The notes under the pieces: generated by a model
What the model saw: only the letters and a program-made list of their open reading frames with translations
What the model was told of the DNA's origin: nothing
The model's database searches: none
Assembly (NCBI GenBank): GCA_030636615.1
Contig: DAOVWP010000005.1
Location: 1 to 19,445 of the forward strand
Direction of reading: 5' to 3'
Source: Candidatus Nanohaloarchaea archaeon
GTDB taxonomy: Archaea; EX4484-52; GLR71
DNA: 19,445 nucleotides
Translations under genes and position numbers: made by a program
In this document: piece after piece, positions 5,507 through 13,466 of the stretch
Position numbering within the stretch: the first letter of the stretch is position 1
Layout of the letters: each line of letters begins with the position of its first letter

Positions 5507-6268
5507 CTCCTCAGTACTAACTTTTTTCTTTTCTTTAACTTCTTCCTTAACTTCTTCAGTATCAGAGACTTCCTTTTTGACAGCCTTTATCACAACTTTC
5601 TTTTCAACAGTCTCGTCTCCTGGTTCTGGAATGTTCTTTCCTGGACTTTTTAATGCCTCTTCAAAAACATCTAATCTCTGTTTCATAATTTCAACAGACT
5701 TAAGTATAATCTGCTTTGGATTAAGGCCTGAAATCGACTTCAGATTAAACACAACCTTATTCTTACCAGAACCTTTAGCATCTGCATCATACGAATAACC
5801 TACAATGGCAGGCTGCCACTTTGCATGTTCTTTGGCTATATTAAGCTCTGCCCTCATCTCAAAATGCAACCTTTGCTTATCAAGAAGAGATATCAGAAGA
5901 ACATTTCCATCCACAGTCTTCACAGAACTGTTAGCAATCTTTATATCCTTAGCATACACTTTGCACGGACCAACTTTATTGAGTACCATTGTAACTTCAC
6001 ATTTGTCACAACCAGCCCCCTTGCATGAACAGACATTTTTCTGAACAAGCTTCTTAACATCAAAAACAAAAGGAACCATACCAAGTCTATGCGCAATAAC
6101 CTCATCATATAGTGCTGAGGAATTTACAAGAATATCAATATCTTCAATTGCAAGAACCGGAACTCTGTTTATTATAGTTCTTCTGATTGCACCAACAACA
6201 CTTGGATCTACACCATCAAATTCAACCTTAAGAGTATCCTTATTCTGTTCAAGAACTTTAAGTTTCAT
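5492..6268 (-). CDS. rpoD: DNA-directed RNA polymerase subunit D (RPB3/alpha homologue)
   Basis: A 258-residue alpha-like subunit. The N-terminal dimerisation part (AIRRTIINRVPVLAIEDI, then HRLGMVPF) and the C-terminal GLNPKQIILKSVEIMKQRL are typical. An inserted metal-binding loop has Cys80, Cys82, Cys87 and Cys90 (CSCKGAGCDKC), similar to the RPB3 zinc loop. RpoD pairs with RpoL to start polymerase assembly. After about residue 210 it carries a lysine/glutamate-rich tail of nearly 50 residues, with no counterpart in the core fold. Its last four codons and TAG stop lie within tRNA-Leu(UAA). The ATG at 6268 follows a GGAGG site buried in the end of uS11. Confidence 0.95.
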   Translation of the reverse strand: MKLKVLEQNKDTLKVEFDGVDPSVVGAIRRTIINRVPVLAIEDIDILVNSSALYDEVIAHRLGMVPFVFDVKKLVQKNVCSCKGAGCDKCEVTMVLNKVGPCKVYAKDIKIANSSVKTVDGNVLLISLLDKQRLHFEMRAELNIAKEHAKWQPAIVGYSYDADAKGSGKNKVVFNLKSISGLNPKQIILKSVEIMKQRLDVFEEALKSPGKNIPEPGDETVEKKVVIKAVKKEVSDTEEVKEEVKEKKKVSTEEAGVA

Positions 6269-6270
6269 CT

Positions 6271-6888
6271 TTATACCCTCCTTCCTCTTCTACCACCTTT
6301 CTGACGTGATTTGTCATGAGGTATAGGTGTTACATCACGGATTTTTCCAATCTTCAGCCCTGCTCTGATAAGAGCTCTTATTGCAGGCTGTGCACCCTGA
6401 CCTGGTGTTTTGGAAGCATTTCCTCCTGGGGCTCTTACAAGAACATGAACGCCTGTAACTCCTTTTTCAACTGCTTCTTCACCAGCCCTTGTAGCTGCCT
6501 GCATAGCAGGATAAGGAGATCCCTGCTGTCTTCCCTGATCTGTAATTATTCCTCCGCTGCACTTTGAAACAGTCTCAGCGCCAGTTATATCTGTTATAGT
6601 GACAAGAGTATTATTGAAACTGCTGTATATATGAGCAACTCCCCAGATTTGTTTCCTTATTTTCTTTACTGGCTTTGATTGCACAACTTCTTTATCGACA
6701 GATTTTGTCTCAGCTGCACCATCCACTTTATCTTTCACAGCAGTAGTCTCAACTGTTTTTTCAACAACTTTATCATCGGCTACCTTTTCAACCTTAGCTT
6801 TAGTTGTCTCTGTTTTCTTAACAGGTGCTTTATCAACATTATCTTTTGCTTCCTTAACAGAAGCTTTAGCATCAGTTTTTTCACTCAT
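6271..6888 (-). CDS. rps11: 30S ribosomal protein uS11 with long N-terminal extension
   Basis: A 205-residue protein; the uS11 core is only about residues 79-205. The core begins QIWGVAHIYSSFNNTLVTITD, contains GADTV-like GAETVSKCSGG and SPYPAMQAA, and ends with the basic KSRQKGGRRGRRV. uS11 shapes the platform of the small subunit and binds the 3' region of 16S rRNA. Residues 1-78 are low complexity (Lys, Val, Asp, Glu, Thr, Ala), without cysteines or aromatics, and look disordered. The ATG at 6888 overlaps the uS4 stop by four bases (ATGA), so the extension is within the operon frame and not an upstream miscall. Later Met codons that could give a normal N-terminus are absent before the core. 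Confidence 0.94.
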   Translation of the reverse strand: MSEKTDAKASVKEAKDNVDKAPVKKTETTKAKVEKVADDKVVEKTVETTAVKDKVDGAAETKSVDKEVVQSKPVKKIRKQIWGVAHIYSSFNNTLVTITDITGAETVSKCSGGIITDQGRQQGSPYPAMQAATRAGEEAVEKGVTGVHVLVRAPGGNASKTPGQGAQPAIRALIRAGLKIGKIRDVTPIPHDKSRQKGGRRGRRV

Positions 6889-7436
6889 GCAGCCTCAACC
6901 TCTTCTTTTAAAGGCTTTTTTAGAGAATCTGACTTCTCCGCCTTGACAAAACTAGCATTTAGACTTGAACTTTCAGCAAATGAAACTTTACCCTCATCTT
7001 CCACTTTAATTAACCTACCAGGCGAACTTGACTTGATACCATCCACAAGTATATGACCATGAACTATAAACTGCCTTGCCTGTTTCATTGTATTAGCAAG
7101 ACCAGATTTATACACAATCGTCTGTAGCCTTCTATCAAGAACACTTTCAACCTTAAGATCTAAAAGATCATCTACAGTAACTTTACCTTTTTGTTCAGAA
7201 ATACCCATTATAATAACTTTATTGATAAGGACTTTTTCATCCACTTCATTTTTCTCACCAAGTAGAGCTCTTGCTCGTCTTTTTAAATCTCTGACAATAG
7301 ATTCCATTCTCCAGAGTTCCTTCTTTTTCACTAACCCATAGGTTTTGACAATCTCCTTCTCACTCTGGATTCTCTCAAGACTCCATCTGGCTTTTGGTCT
7401 GCTATACATTTTTTTTGATTTTTTTGGATCTCCCAC
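6885..7436 (-). CDS. rps4: 30S ribosomal protein uS4 (GTG start)
   Basis: A 183-residue uS4 that starts GDPKKSKKMYSRPKARW, as expected in archaea. The S4 RNA-binding domain is at about 98-133 (VLDRRLQTIVYKSGLANTMK, HGHILVDG). uS4 is a primary 16S rRNA-binding protein and joins the mRNA-entry channel. The start codon is GTG at 7436, supported by GGTGAT five bases upstream (7442-7447) and by the conserved MGDPKK start. Residues about 158-183 are a Lys/Glu/Ser-rich tail. It overlaps uS11 by four bases. Confidence 0.95.
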   Translation of the reverse strand: MGDPKKSKKMYSRPKARWSLERIQSEKEIVKTYGLVKKKELWRMESIVRDLKRRARALLGEKNEVDEKVLINKVIIMGISEQKGKVTVDDLLDLKVESVLDRRLQTIVYKSGLANTMKQARQFIVHGHILVDGIKSSSPGRLIKVEDEGKVSFAESSSLNASFVKAEKSDSLKKPLKEEVEAA

Positions 7437-7441
7437 AAAAT

Positions 7442-7447
7442 ATCACC
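7442..7447 (-). promoter_or_regulatory. Ribosome binding site supporting the uS4 GTG start
   Basis: GGTGAT on the minus strand, five bases before the GTG at 7436, in the 16-base gap after the uS13 stop codon. Confidence 0.75.
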
Positions 7448-7452
7448 TAATT

Positions 7453-7905
7453 TTAACTTTTCTTCCTCGTAACACCCATTGATGTTCCGCTATGCCTGAA
7501 TGATGACTTTGTCCTCTGACCTCTTGAAGTAAGACCACTCTCATGTCTGATCCCTCTATAAGACCTGATTTTCTTAAGCCTGTTTATATCATCCCTAAGC
7601 TGAAGAAGAATATCTGACCCGCTAAGATGCTTATTGCATCCAGTAGTATAATCTTTTCTCCTGTTAAGTTTAAAAACAGGAACACCAAATTTCTCAGGAT
7701 TATCAATTACTTCCTCAATTTTCTCAACTGTCTTCTCATCAAGTTCTTTGACTTTCATTGAAGCATCAAGTTTTAGAACATGAATCAGTGATTTTGAAAG
7801 ATTATAACTAACTCCCTTAATCCCTGTAAGCGCATAGTCCAGACTTTTATCACCATCAATATCTGCTTTCTTTATACGAACTATGTTTTTCATCTTAACA
7901 TCCAT
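7453..7905 (-). CDS. rps13: 30S ribosomal protein uS13
   Basis: A 150-residue uS13. Signature segments are IVRIKKADIDGDKSLDYAL-TGIKGV near the start and SYRGIRHESGLTSRGQRTK with the basic tail GVTRKKS. It sits in the head of the small subunit and contacts the P-site tRNA and uL5. It is the first gene of the alpha operon. An ATG at 7920 would add five residues, but the TATA box at 7934-7942 predicts transcription from near 7911, so the ATG at 7905 is more likely. GGTGA at 7914-7918 is placed right for that ATG if the transcript starts a little earlier. The ATG at 7893 is a third option. Confidence 0.93.
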   Translation of the reverse strand: MDVKMKNIVRIKKADIDGDKSLDYALTGIKGVSYNLSKSLIHVLKLDASMKVKELDEKTVEKIEEVIDNPEKFGVPVFKLNRRKDYTTGCNKHLSGSDILLQLRDDINRLKKIRSYRGIRHESGLTSRGQRTKSSFRHSGTSMGVTRKKS

Positions 7906-7933
7906 ATCAAATTTCACCATATCTGTATCATAG

Positions 7934-7942
7934 ATTTATATA
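7934..7942 (-). promoter_or_regulatory. TATA box of the alpha operon
   Basis: TATATAAAT on the minus strand, 37 to 29 bases before the uS13 ATG at 7905. A +1 near 7911 would leave a very short leader. It is the only clear box A before uS13 and would drive the whole uS13 to RpoN unit. Confidence 0.6.
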
Positions 7943-7994
7943 CCAACCTCAATACCTGTTTTAGATGAAAATAACCTATAAACATGTAAAAAGG

Positions 7995-8141
7995 ATGGCA
8001 TCAAAAAACAAACATATTGCTGTTCCCAATAAATATTCCCTAAGAGGATATGCAAAATTATACCGTAATCTTTTTAAATATATCTTAGAGACTGCAAAAA
8101 ATAACAAGATAACAGAACACACAAGAGAAATCTTTATATGA
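7995..8141 (+). CDS. Possible 48-residue small protein
   Basis: An ATG-to-TGA frame in the 300-bp spacer between uS13 and the membrane protein genes. The translation starts MASKNKHIAVPNKYSLRGYA and continues with an amphipathic, basic stretch (KLYRNLFKYILETAKNN). I do not recognise it. Against it: no GGTGA site precedes the ATG (only AAAAAGG), no TATA box is spaced for leaderless initiation, and a frame of this length can arise by chance in AT-rich DNA. The rest of the spacer (7921-7994, 8142-8220) holds the two divergent promoters and nothing else I can see. Confidence 0.3.
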   Translation: MASKNKHIAVPNKYSLRGYAKLYRNLFKYILETAKNNKITEHTREIFI

Positions 8142-8155
8142 ATTATAAACGCTTA

Positions 8156-8163
8156 TTTAAATA
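8156..8163 (+). promoter_or_regulatory. Probable TATA box for the membrane protein pair
   Basis: TTTAAATA with predicted +1 near 8187, which leaves a leader of about 34 bases carrying GGTGA at 8210-8214, six bases before the ATG at 8221. Confidence 0.45.
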
Positions 8164-8220
8164 TCAGACACATTATGTTTAATATATCATCAATAAGTAA
8201 GCATTATTTGGTGAAAAGTT

Positions 8221-8955
8221 ATGGAAGAAGAAATTAACAAAAAAGATTCCAAAACAGTCATGCTTCTCAGCACAGTCATAGGTCTGCTCATAATAGCGGC
8301 GCTAATTACCGGTATACTGAGTTTTAGAGGAAACCTTGGATTCCAGGACATTAACCTCCCATCATTTAGTGGAGAAAACTCTGCAGATTCTCCTCTTGGA
8401 CAATTCTTTTCAGGACTCACACCAAAAAAGAAATCAGTAGTAAATCTCACAGCCACACTAAAACCAAAAGAGTCGCAGGATATAACTTTCACATTCAAAT
8501 CAACAGAACCCTTGACAGAATTGGAACTGACATACCACGGCAAAGAGAACTATATACAGATTGGACAGGCAGTACGCAGATCTGACGATACACAAATCTC
8601 AATATATAATTTCAGTGGAAATATCCATATAGACGAGACAATATCAATTGACGGAAAGACAATAAGAATCATAAAGAACAACGATGAAAGCACCTTTGAA
8701 AAAGATGCAAAAATAAAGGCAAACAACCTCACAATAGATAAGATGTACCTGAGAGGCATAAAAGACAAAACATTCCTTCTGACTAATGTCCAGGGTCCGA
8801 TAAATATAGTCATGGATTCTGAAGAGCTCCCAATCATCAAAAGATATGGAGATATCTCGATTGAAGACTTCAGTGGAGACATTGAATATTCAGATGGCAC
8901 ATATATAATAAAAGGTAGTGGTAGTGTCACATCAGATTTCTTTATAACAAAATAA
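8221..8955 (+). CDS. Membrane-anchored protein with extracytoplasmic beta-rich domain, unknown function
   Basis: 244 residues. Residues 1-11 are charged (EEEINKKDSK), 13-34 form one hydrophobic helix (VMLLSTVIGLLIIAALITGILS), and the rest is outside if the helix acts as a signal anchor. After a Ser/Pro/Gly-rich linker (about 40-75), residues 76-244 alternate short beta-type strands (VNLTATLKP, ITFTFKS, LTELELTYHG, ISIYNFSGNIHID) and contain no cysteine. Two stretches resemble each other: YNFSGNIHIDETISIDG and EDFSGDIEYSDGTYIIKG, which suggests a repeated beta unit. I do not recognise the family. GGTGA six bases upstream supports the start. The next gene begins 10 bases after its stop, so the two are probably one operon. 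Confidence 0.85.
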   Translation: MEEEINKKDSKTVMLLSTVIGLLIIAALITGILSFRGNLGFQDINLPSFSGENSADSPLGQFFSGLTPKKKSVVNLTATLKPKESQDITFTFKSTEPLTELELTYHGKENYIQIGQAVRRSDDTQISIYNFSGNIHIDETISIDGKTIRIIKNNDESTFEKDAKIKANNLTIDKMYLRGIKDKTFLLTNVQGPINIVMDSEELPIIKRYGDISIEDFSGDIEYSDGTYIIKGSGSVTSDFFITK

Positions 8956-8965
8956 GGAGACACCT

Positions 8966-9490
8966 ATGGATTACTTAGCCATTCTGGAAACACTATCCAG
9001 TATTATAATATCTCTGAAAAACTACATGTTTACATCAATGTCAGCCATGAACATCTCAATTTTCATAATACTTCTTCTTATAATATTCATATACTTTGTA
9101 AAAAGAACGATAAAAATTTACATGAGAGCTATAATGGTTGGCATAATATCTGCCCTGTTCGCTCTTCTCATAAACAGTTACATGAACTACGGCTGGACAG
9201 GCATGGAACTCCTGCGAAGCATGCTCACATTCTCAATTCTGGGAATATTTATATACCTTTCATATGAGAAAATGGTACTGATTTATGATATTACAAAAGT
9301 TATCTATATAATCATAAAATTCCCGCTCAAATTTTGCCAGTACCTTGGCGATTTCGTACTCTCATCAGTAACCATGCTGGTAACAAGACCAGCAAAACTG
9401 CTATCAAAAAAGAAAAAGCGCAGCAAACACAGATATATTAATATTGAAGAAAAAGAAGAACCACAAAAAAGACATATAGACAAGACCTAA
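8966..9490 (+). CDS. Multi-pass membrane protein, unknown function
   Basis: 174 residues with about three to four transmembrane helices: 30-45 (ISIFIILLLIIFIYFV), 53-72, 83-99 (LRSMLTFSILGIFIYLSY) and a further hydrophobic segment at about 106-140. The C-terminal 35 residues are highly basic then acidic (SKKKKRSKHR, EEKEEPQKR), expected on the cytoplasmic side. GGAGA at 8956-8960, directly after the stop of the previous gene, serves as ribosome binding site. It ends 6 bases before the convergent dnaJ stop. I do not recognise it; with the upstream anchored protein it may form a small envelope complex, which is only inference from adjacency. Confidence 0.82.
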   Translation: MDYLAILETLSSIIISLKNYMFTSMSAMNISIFIILLLIIFIYFVKRTIKIYMRAIMVGIISALFALLINSYMNYGWTGMELLRSMLTFSILGIFIYLSYEKMVLIYDITKVIYIIIKFPLKFCQYLGDFVLSSVTMLVTRPAKLLSKKKKRSKHRYINIEEKEEPQKRHIDKT

Positions 9491-9496
9491 ATGTTC

Positions 9497-10681
9497 TTAC
9501 TTGAAAACATCATGTATACCTTCGCGCACAGACCTGAAAAACCCTTTATCCGCATCTTCCCTGCTACTTTTCTTGCGCAACTCAGAAAGATGCTGGAAGA
9601 TTTCTTTTTCCTCAGGGCTTAATCTAGTCGGGGTCTTCACCACGATCTTTATGTACTCATCACCGATTCCTCGACCATGTATATCTTGTATACCCTTTTC
9701 TTTCAACCTGAAAACTGTGCCTGTCTGCGTCCCTGAAGGAATACTTAATTTATATTTCCCTTTAAGTGAAGGCACATCAATTTTTGCTCCAATAGCAGCC
9801 TCACAAAATTGTATATGGACTGAACAGAATATATCATTGCCTTTCCTTTCAAAAATAGGATGATCATTAACATTCACATAGACATACAGATTTCCAAAAG
9901 GACCTCCCCTGACACCCGCATTTCCTTTACCATCCACTCTCAACCTGTATCCAGTATCAATACCAACAGGAATATTTACCTTTACTTCCTCACGCAACTC
10001 AACTCTCCCATCACCATGACACTTAGAACATGGCTCATCTATAATCTTTCCGCGCCCCTTGCATTTCGGACAGGCCTGTATTGATATACTCTGACCAAAA
10101 AGTGACCTTCTTACCACTCTTACCTCGCCAGCACCCCTACATTGAGGACATATCTTCACAGAACTCTCATCCTTTGCTCCGCTTCCGCCGCACTTACTGC
10201 ATTTATCAAGCCGTTTTATATGAAAAATCTTCTCCACTCCAAAAGCTGCTTCCTCAAAATCAATATCTACCTCAATCTTGAGATCTTCCCCTCTCTGCGA
10301 ACCGGAACGCTGATTACTGCTTCTTGCACCACCCCCACTAAAGAAAGCATCAAATATATCTTCAAAAGAGCTAAAAGATCCACCTCCACCAAACCCTTTA
10401 GCAAAACCCTCAAAATTAAAACCTTCTCCGCCAAAGCCGCTGAAACCGTTAGCCTCACCACCCATATGCCCAAACTGATCATACTGGGCCCTCTTTGACG
10501 GATCAGAAAGGACTTCATTTGCTTCATTTATCTCCCGAAACTTACTCTCAGAAGAATCCTTATTGGATGATGAATCAGGATGATATTTTCTGGCAAGTTT
10601 CCTGAAAGCCTTCTTTACCTCTTTCTGTGAAGCGTCTTTACTAATCCCAAGCACTTCATAATAATCACGCTTCCCTGCCAT
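9497..10681 (-). CDS. dnaJ: Chaperone DnaJ (HSP40, type I)
   Basis: A 394-residue full-length type I DnaJ. The J domain (1-70) has the HPD motif at 34-36, which stimulates DnaK ATP hydrolysis. A Gly/Phe-rich region follows (about 72-118). The zinc domain has four CXXCXGXG motifs starting at Cys161, Cys178, Cys204 and Cys218. The C-terminal beta domains bind unfolded clients (VNIPVGIDTGYRLRV, GDEYIKIVVKTP). GGTGAT at 10687-10692 lies five bases before the ATG. It is third in the grpE-dnaK-dnaJ operon, 34 bases after dnaK. The type is bacterial-like, as in all archaea that have this system. Confidence 0.97.
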   Translation of the reverse strand: MAGKRDYYEVLGISKDASQKEVKKAFRKLARKYHPDSSSNKDSSESKFREINEANEVLSDPSKRAQYDQFGHMGGEANGFSGFGGEGFNFEGFAKGFGGGGSFSSFEDIFDAFFSGGGARSSNQRSGSQRGEDLKIEVDIDFEEAAFGVEKIFHIKRLDKCSKCGGSGAKDESSVKICPQCRGAGEVRVVRRSLFGQSISIQACPKCKGRGKIIDEPCSKCHGDGRVELREEVKVNIPVGIDTGYRLRVDGKGNAGVRGGPFGNLYVYVNVNDHPIFERKGNDIFCSVHIQFCEAAIGAKIDVPSLKGKYKLSIPSGTQTGTVFRLKEKGIQDIHGRGIGDEYIKIVVKTPTRLSPEEKEIFQHLSELRKKSSREDADKGFFRSVREGIHDVFK

Positions 10682-10715
10682 CCGGTATCACCTATTAAAT
10701 AAGAAGAAAGAATAT

Positions 10716-12632
10716 TTATTTATCTTTCTTATCATCTTTTTTATCATCTTCCTTCTTATCTTTTTTCTGCTCATCAACAACTTCATAATCTGCATCGACA
10801 ACTTTCTCATCAGACTTGTCATCAGCCCCCTTAGAATCAGAATCTGGCTGTTTATCTGCAGACTGTCCAGCTTGCTGTTCTGCCTGTGCTTTTTGTGCAG
10901 CTTCCTGGTATATCCTTGTTGCAAGTCCCTGAGCAGATTTACTCAAATCTTCTGTTGCTTTCTTGATTTTCTCGACATCATCCTTATCTTTCTCAAGAAC
11001 ACTCTTAAGTTCATCAATCTTACTCTTGATATCCTTCTTTTCGTCGTCAGTTGCCTTATCCTTGAATTCCTCAAGAGTTTTTTCAGTTGAGTAAACAAGC
11101 GAATCCGCAGTATTTACGACATCAACCTTCTCTTTGGCTTTCTTGTCAGCTTCTGCATTACTCTTTGCCTCATCAACCATCCTATCAACCTCAGCATCAG
11201 ACAGGTTTGTAGATGATTTTATAGTGATAGATTGCTCTTTTCCTGTACCGAGATCCTTTGCAGTTACATGAAGAATACCATTTGCGTCAATCTTGAAAGA
11301 TACCTCAATCTGAGGAATACCTCTTGGCGCAGCAGGAATACCGGACAACTCAAATATACCAAGTGTCTTGTTATACGTTGCCATCTCTCGCTCACCCTGA
11401 AGCGTATGTATTGACACACTCGTCTGATTATCTGCCGCAGTAGAAAAGATCTTAGACTTTTCAGTTGGTATTGTAGTATTTCGCTCAATCAGCTTTGTAA
11501 ACACTGAACCAAGTGTCTCAATACCAAGAGATAATGGTGCAACATCAAGAAGAAGCACATCCTTCACATCACCTGCAAGAACACCTCCCTGTATAGCTGC
11601 TCCCATAGCAACAACCTCATCAGGATTTATACTTTTATTCGGCTCTTTTCCGGTAATATCTTTAACAAGTTTCTGGACAGCAGGCATTCTTATTGAACCG
11701 CCAACAAGCAGAACTTCATCCAAATCAGATGAACTTTTACCTGCATCTTTCAATGCCCGTTCTACTGGCTTTCTGACCCGATCAAGAAGATCTGAACACA
11801 TTTTTTCAAATTCTGCTCTTGTAAGATCATAATCAATATTTTTTGGTTCGCCTCCATTCTGATATATGAATGGAATATTGATATTGACTTTTGTCAGGTT
11901 TGAAAGCTCAACCTTTGCTTTCTCAGCAGCTTCTTTAATTCTCTGCATAGCTGACAGATCTCCCTTCAGGTCAACATCATTCTCTTTTTTGAACCGATCA
12001 GCAATCCACTCAATGATCTTGTCATCAAAATCATCTCCACCAAGATGATTATCTCCTGATGTCGCCTTAACCTCAAAAACACCGTCATCAAGTTCAAGAA
12101 CAGAAACATCAAATGTACCTCCTCCAAGATCAAATACCATAATAGTCTTCTCTTCACTCTTATCAAGACCAAAAGCCAGTGATGCCGCAGTAGGCTCATT
12201 AATGATCCTTTTCACATCAAAACCAGCGATTTTCCCTGCATCTTTTGTTGCCTGTCTCTGCGAATCAGTAAAATATGCTGGCACAGTAATGACTGCCTCT
12301 GTCACTTTCTCACCAAGATATGCCTCAGCATCAGCTTTAAGCTTCTGGAGTATCTTTGCAGAAATTTCCTGAGGAGTATAATTTTTACCATCTATATCTG
12401 TCTTATGGTCCTCCCCCATGTGCCTCTTGATTGAATGCACTGTATGTTTCGGATTAGACACTGCCTGCCTTTTAGCAACAGAGCCGACAAGAACCTCACC
12501 ATCTTTAAAAGAAACAACTGATGGAGTCGTCCTATCACCTTCGGAGTTCACCAATATAGTTGGCTTACCGCCTTCTACCACAGCAACAGCTGAGTTAGTA
12601 GTACCCAAATCAATTCCAATTATTTTTCCCAT
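10716..12632 (-). CDS. dnaK: Chaperone DnaK (HSP70)
   Basis: A 638-residue HSP70. The ATPase domain has IGIDLGTTNSAVAV (4-17), VPAYFTDSQRQATKDAG, DLGGGTFDVSVLEL and LVGGSIRMPAVQ; the linker DVLLLDVAPLSLGIET is near 375-390; the substrate-binding domain and alpha-helical lid follow. The region after RHMGED lacks the insertion of about 25 residues found in proteobacterial DnaK, so it is of the Gram-positive/archaeal subtype. The tail is a low-complexity run of Lys and Asp (KEDDKKDDKKDK). It binds and releases unfolded proteins with DnaJ and GrpE. GGTGA at 12639-12643 is six bases before the ATG. Confidence 0.98.
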   Translation of the reverse strand: MGKIIGIDLGTTNSAVAVVEGGKPTILVNSEGDRTTPSVVSFKDGEVLVGSVAKRQAVSNPKHTVHSIKRHMGEDHKTDIDGKNYTPQEISAKILQKLKADAEAYLGEKVTEAVITVPAYFTDSQRQATKDAGKIAGFDVKRIINEPTAASLAFGLDKSEEKTIMVFDLGGGTFDVSVLELDDGVFEVKATSGDNHLGGDDFDDKIIEWIADRFKKENDVDLKGDLSAMQRIKEAAEKAKVELSNLTKVNINIPFIYQNGGEPKNIDYDLTRAEFEKMCSDLLDRVRKPVERALKDAGKSSSDLDEVLLVGGSIRMPAVQKLVKDITGKEPNKSINPDEVVAMGAAIQGGVLAGDVKDVLLLDVAPLSLGIETLGSVFTKLIERNTTIPTEKSKIFSTAADNQTSVSIHTLQGEREMATYNKTLGIFELSGIPAAPRGIPQIEVSFKIDANGILHVTAKDLGTGKEQSITIKSSTNLSDAEVDRMVDEAKSNAEADKKAKEKVDVVNTADSLVYSTEKTLEEFKDKATDDEKKDIKSKIDELKSVLEKDKDDVEKIKKATEDLSKSAQGLATRIYQEAAQKAQAEQQAGQSADKQPDSDSKGADDKSDEKVVDADYEVVDEQKKDKKEDDKKDDKKDK

Positions 12633-12678
12633 TTCATTTCACCTTTATTTAATCATTTAAATTTTCTAATTATTTTAA

Positions 12679-13290
12679 TTATTTTTTTTCCTCATGTCCT
12701 TCCGTCTTCTTCTTATCTTCATCTTTTTTATCATCCTTAGACGAACTGTTCTTTGCAACCCTGACTTTCGGATGCCTTATGATCACATCATGAAGAGCAT
12801 ATCCTTTCTGGATCTCATCTGTAACCACATTATCTTCATGCTCATCAGACTCAAACATAAACACTGCTTCATGAAGATTCGGATCAAAATTCTCACCGAC
12901 ACAATCTACACATGTCAACCCGCAGGATTTAAGGACATGCATAAGCTTCTTATAGATCTGCGAAAACCCCTCTCTGAGATAATCTACAGACTCAGCATTC
13001 TCTGCAGATGCAAGCGCCCGCTCATAATCATCAACAATACCAAGCAGCTCAACAATAAGCCCTTTATTAGCGCTTTTCTGGAACTCATCAAACCTCTGCT
13101 CAGTTCTTTTCCTAAAATTATCAAAATCTGCATGCAATCGAAGTATCTGTTCATCCTTTTCAGTGATAATCTGTTTGAGATCTTCAATTTCCTTAGAATC
13201 ACCCTTCTTGCTATCATTATGTTCAGACGAATTCTTATCTCTGTGATCAACCTTCTTATCTTTTTTGTCTTTAAATTTTACATTACCCAT
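12679..13290 (-). CDS. grpE: Nucleotide exchange factor GrpE
   Basis: A 203-residue GrpE. Residues 1-35 are Lys/Asp-rich and probably disordered. A coiled coil (about 36-85: IEDLKQIITEKDEQILRLHADFDNFRKR) leads to the four-helix part (LLGIVDDYERAL), and the head domain holds the signature GENFDPNLHEAV and DEIQKGYALHDVIIRHPKVRVAK. It drives ADP release from DnaK. The C-terminus is again Lys/Glu-rich. Its ribosome binding site is weak (GGTGG with longer spacing). It is first in the chaperone operon, with a TATA box at 13325-13335. Confidence 0.95.
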   Translation of the reverse strand: MGNVKFKDKKDKKVDHRDKNSSEHNDSKKGDSKEIEDLKQIITEKDEQILRLHADFDNFRKRTEQRFDEFQKSANKGLIVELLGIVDDYERALASAENAESVDYLREGFSQIYKKLMHVLKSCGLTCVDCVGENFDPNLHEAVFMFESDEHEDNVVTDEIQKGYALHDVIIRHPKVRVAKNSSSKDDKKDEDKKKTEGHEEKK

Positions 13291-13324
13291 AAATCAACAC
13301 CACCCGAGCATAATAAGTTCATAA

Positions 13325-13335
13325 GATATATTTAG
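13325..13335 (-). promoter_or_regulatory. Probable TATA box of the grpE-dnaK-dnaJ operon
   Basis: CTAAATATATC on the minus strand puts +1 near 13304 and gives a leader of about 14 bases before the grpE ATG. I see no clear palindromic operator for a heat-shock repressor nearby. Confidence 0.5.
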
Positions 13336-13419
13336 TTTACATATAACACAAAGATATATGTTCATGTAAGTATACAGAATAGAACGAATATATTTATAAA
13401 CTTTATGAATCCTCAGGAA

Positions 13420-13466
13420 AAATCCAAAAATAATTCCAAAAACAAAACCAAACAAGACAATAAAAA
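13420..13466 (-). terminator. T-rich stretch after the signal peptidase gene
   Basis: Directly after the TGA stop (13469-13467) the minus strand has repeated T runs (TTTTTATTG, GGTTTTGTTTTTGG, TTATTTTTGG, GATTTTTCC). Archaeal polymerase terminates at such oligo-T tracts without a hairpin. The rest of the 176-base gap up to grpE holds the grpE promoter and nothing else I can support. Confidence 0.4.

Noticed and set aside
7906..7920. ATG at 7920 as the uS13 start
   Set aside because: It is only about 14-22 bases from the TATA box, too close to lie within the transcript; the ATG at 7905 fits better.
10688..10924. Minus-strand frame overlapping the dnaK 3' end
   Set aside because: It is a +1-frame reading of the Lys/Asp-rich dnaK tail; no start signal and no known domain.
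12694..13335. 213-codon plus-strand frame opposite grpE
   Set aside because: It mirrors the whole grpE gene; its Ile/Leu/Phe-rich translation is what antisense Lys/Asp/Glu codons produce, not a membrane protein.
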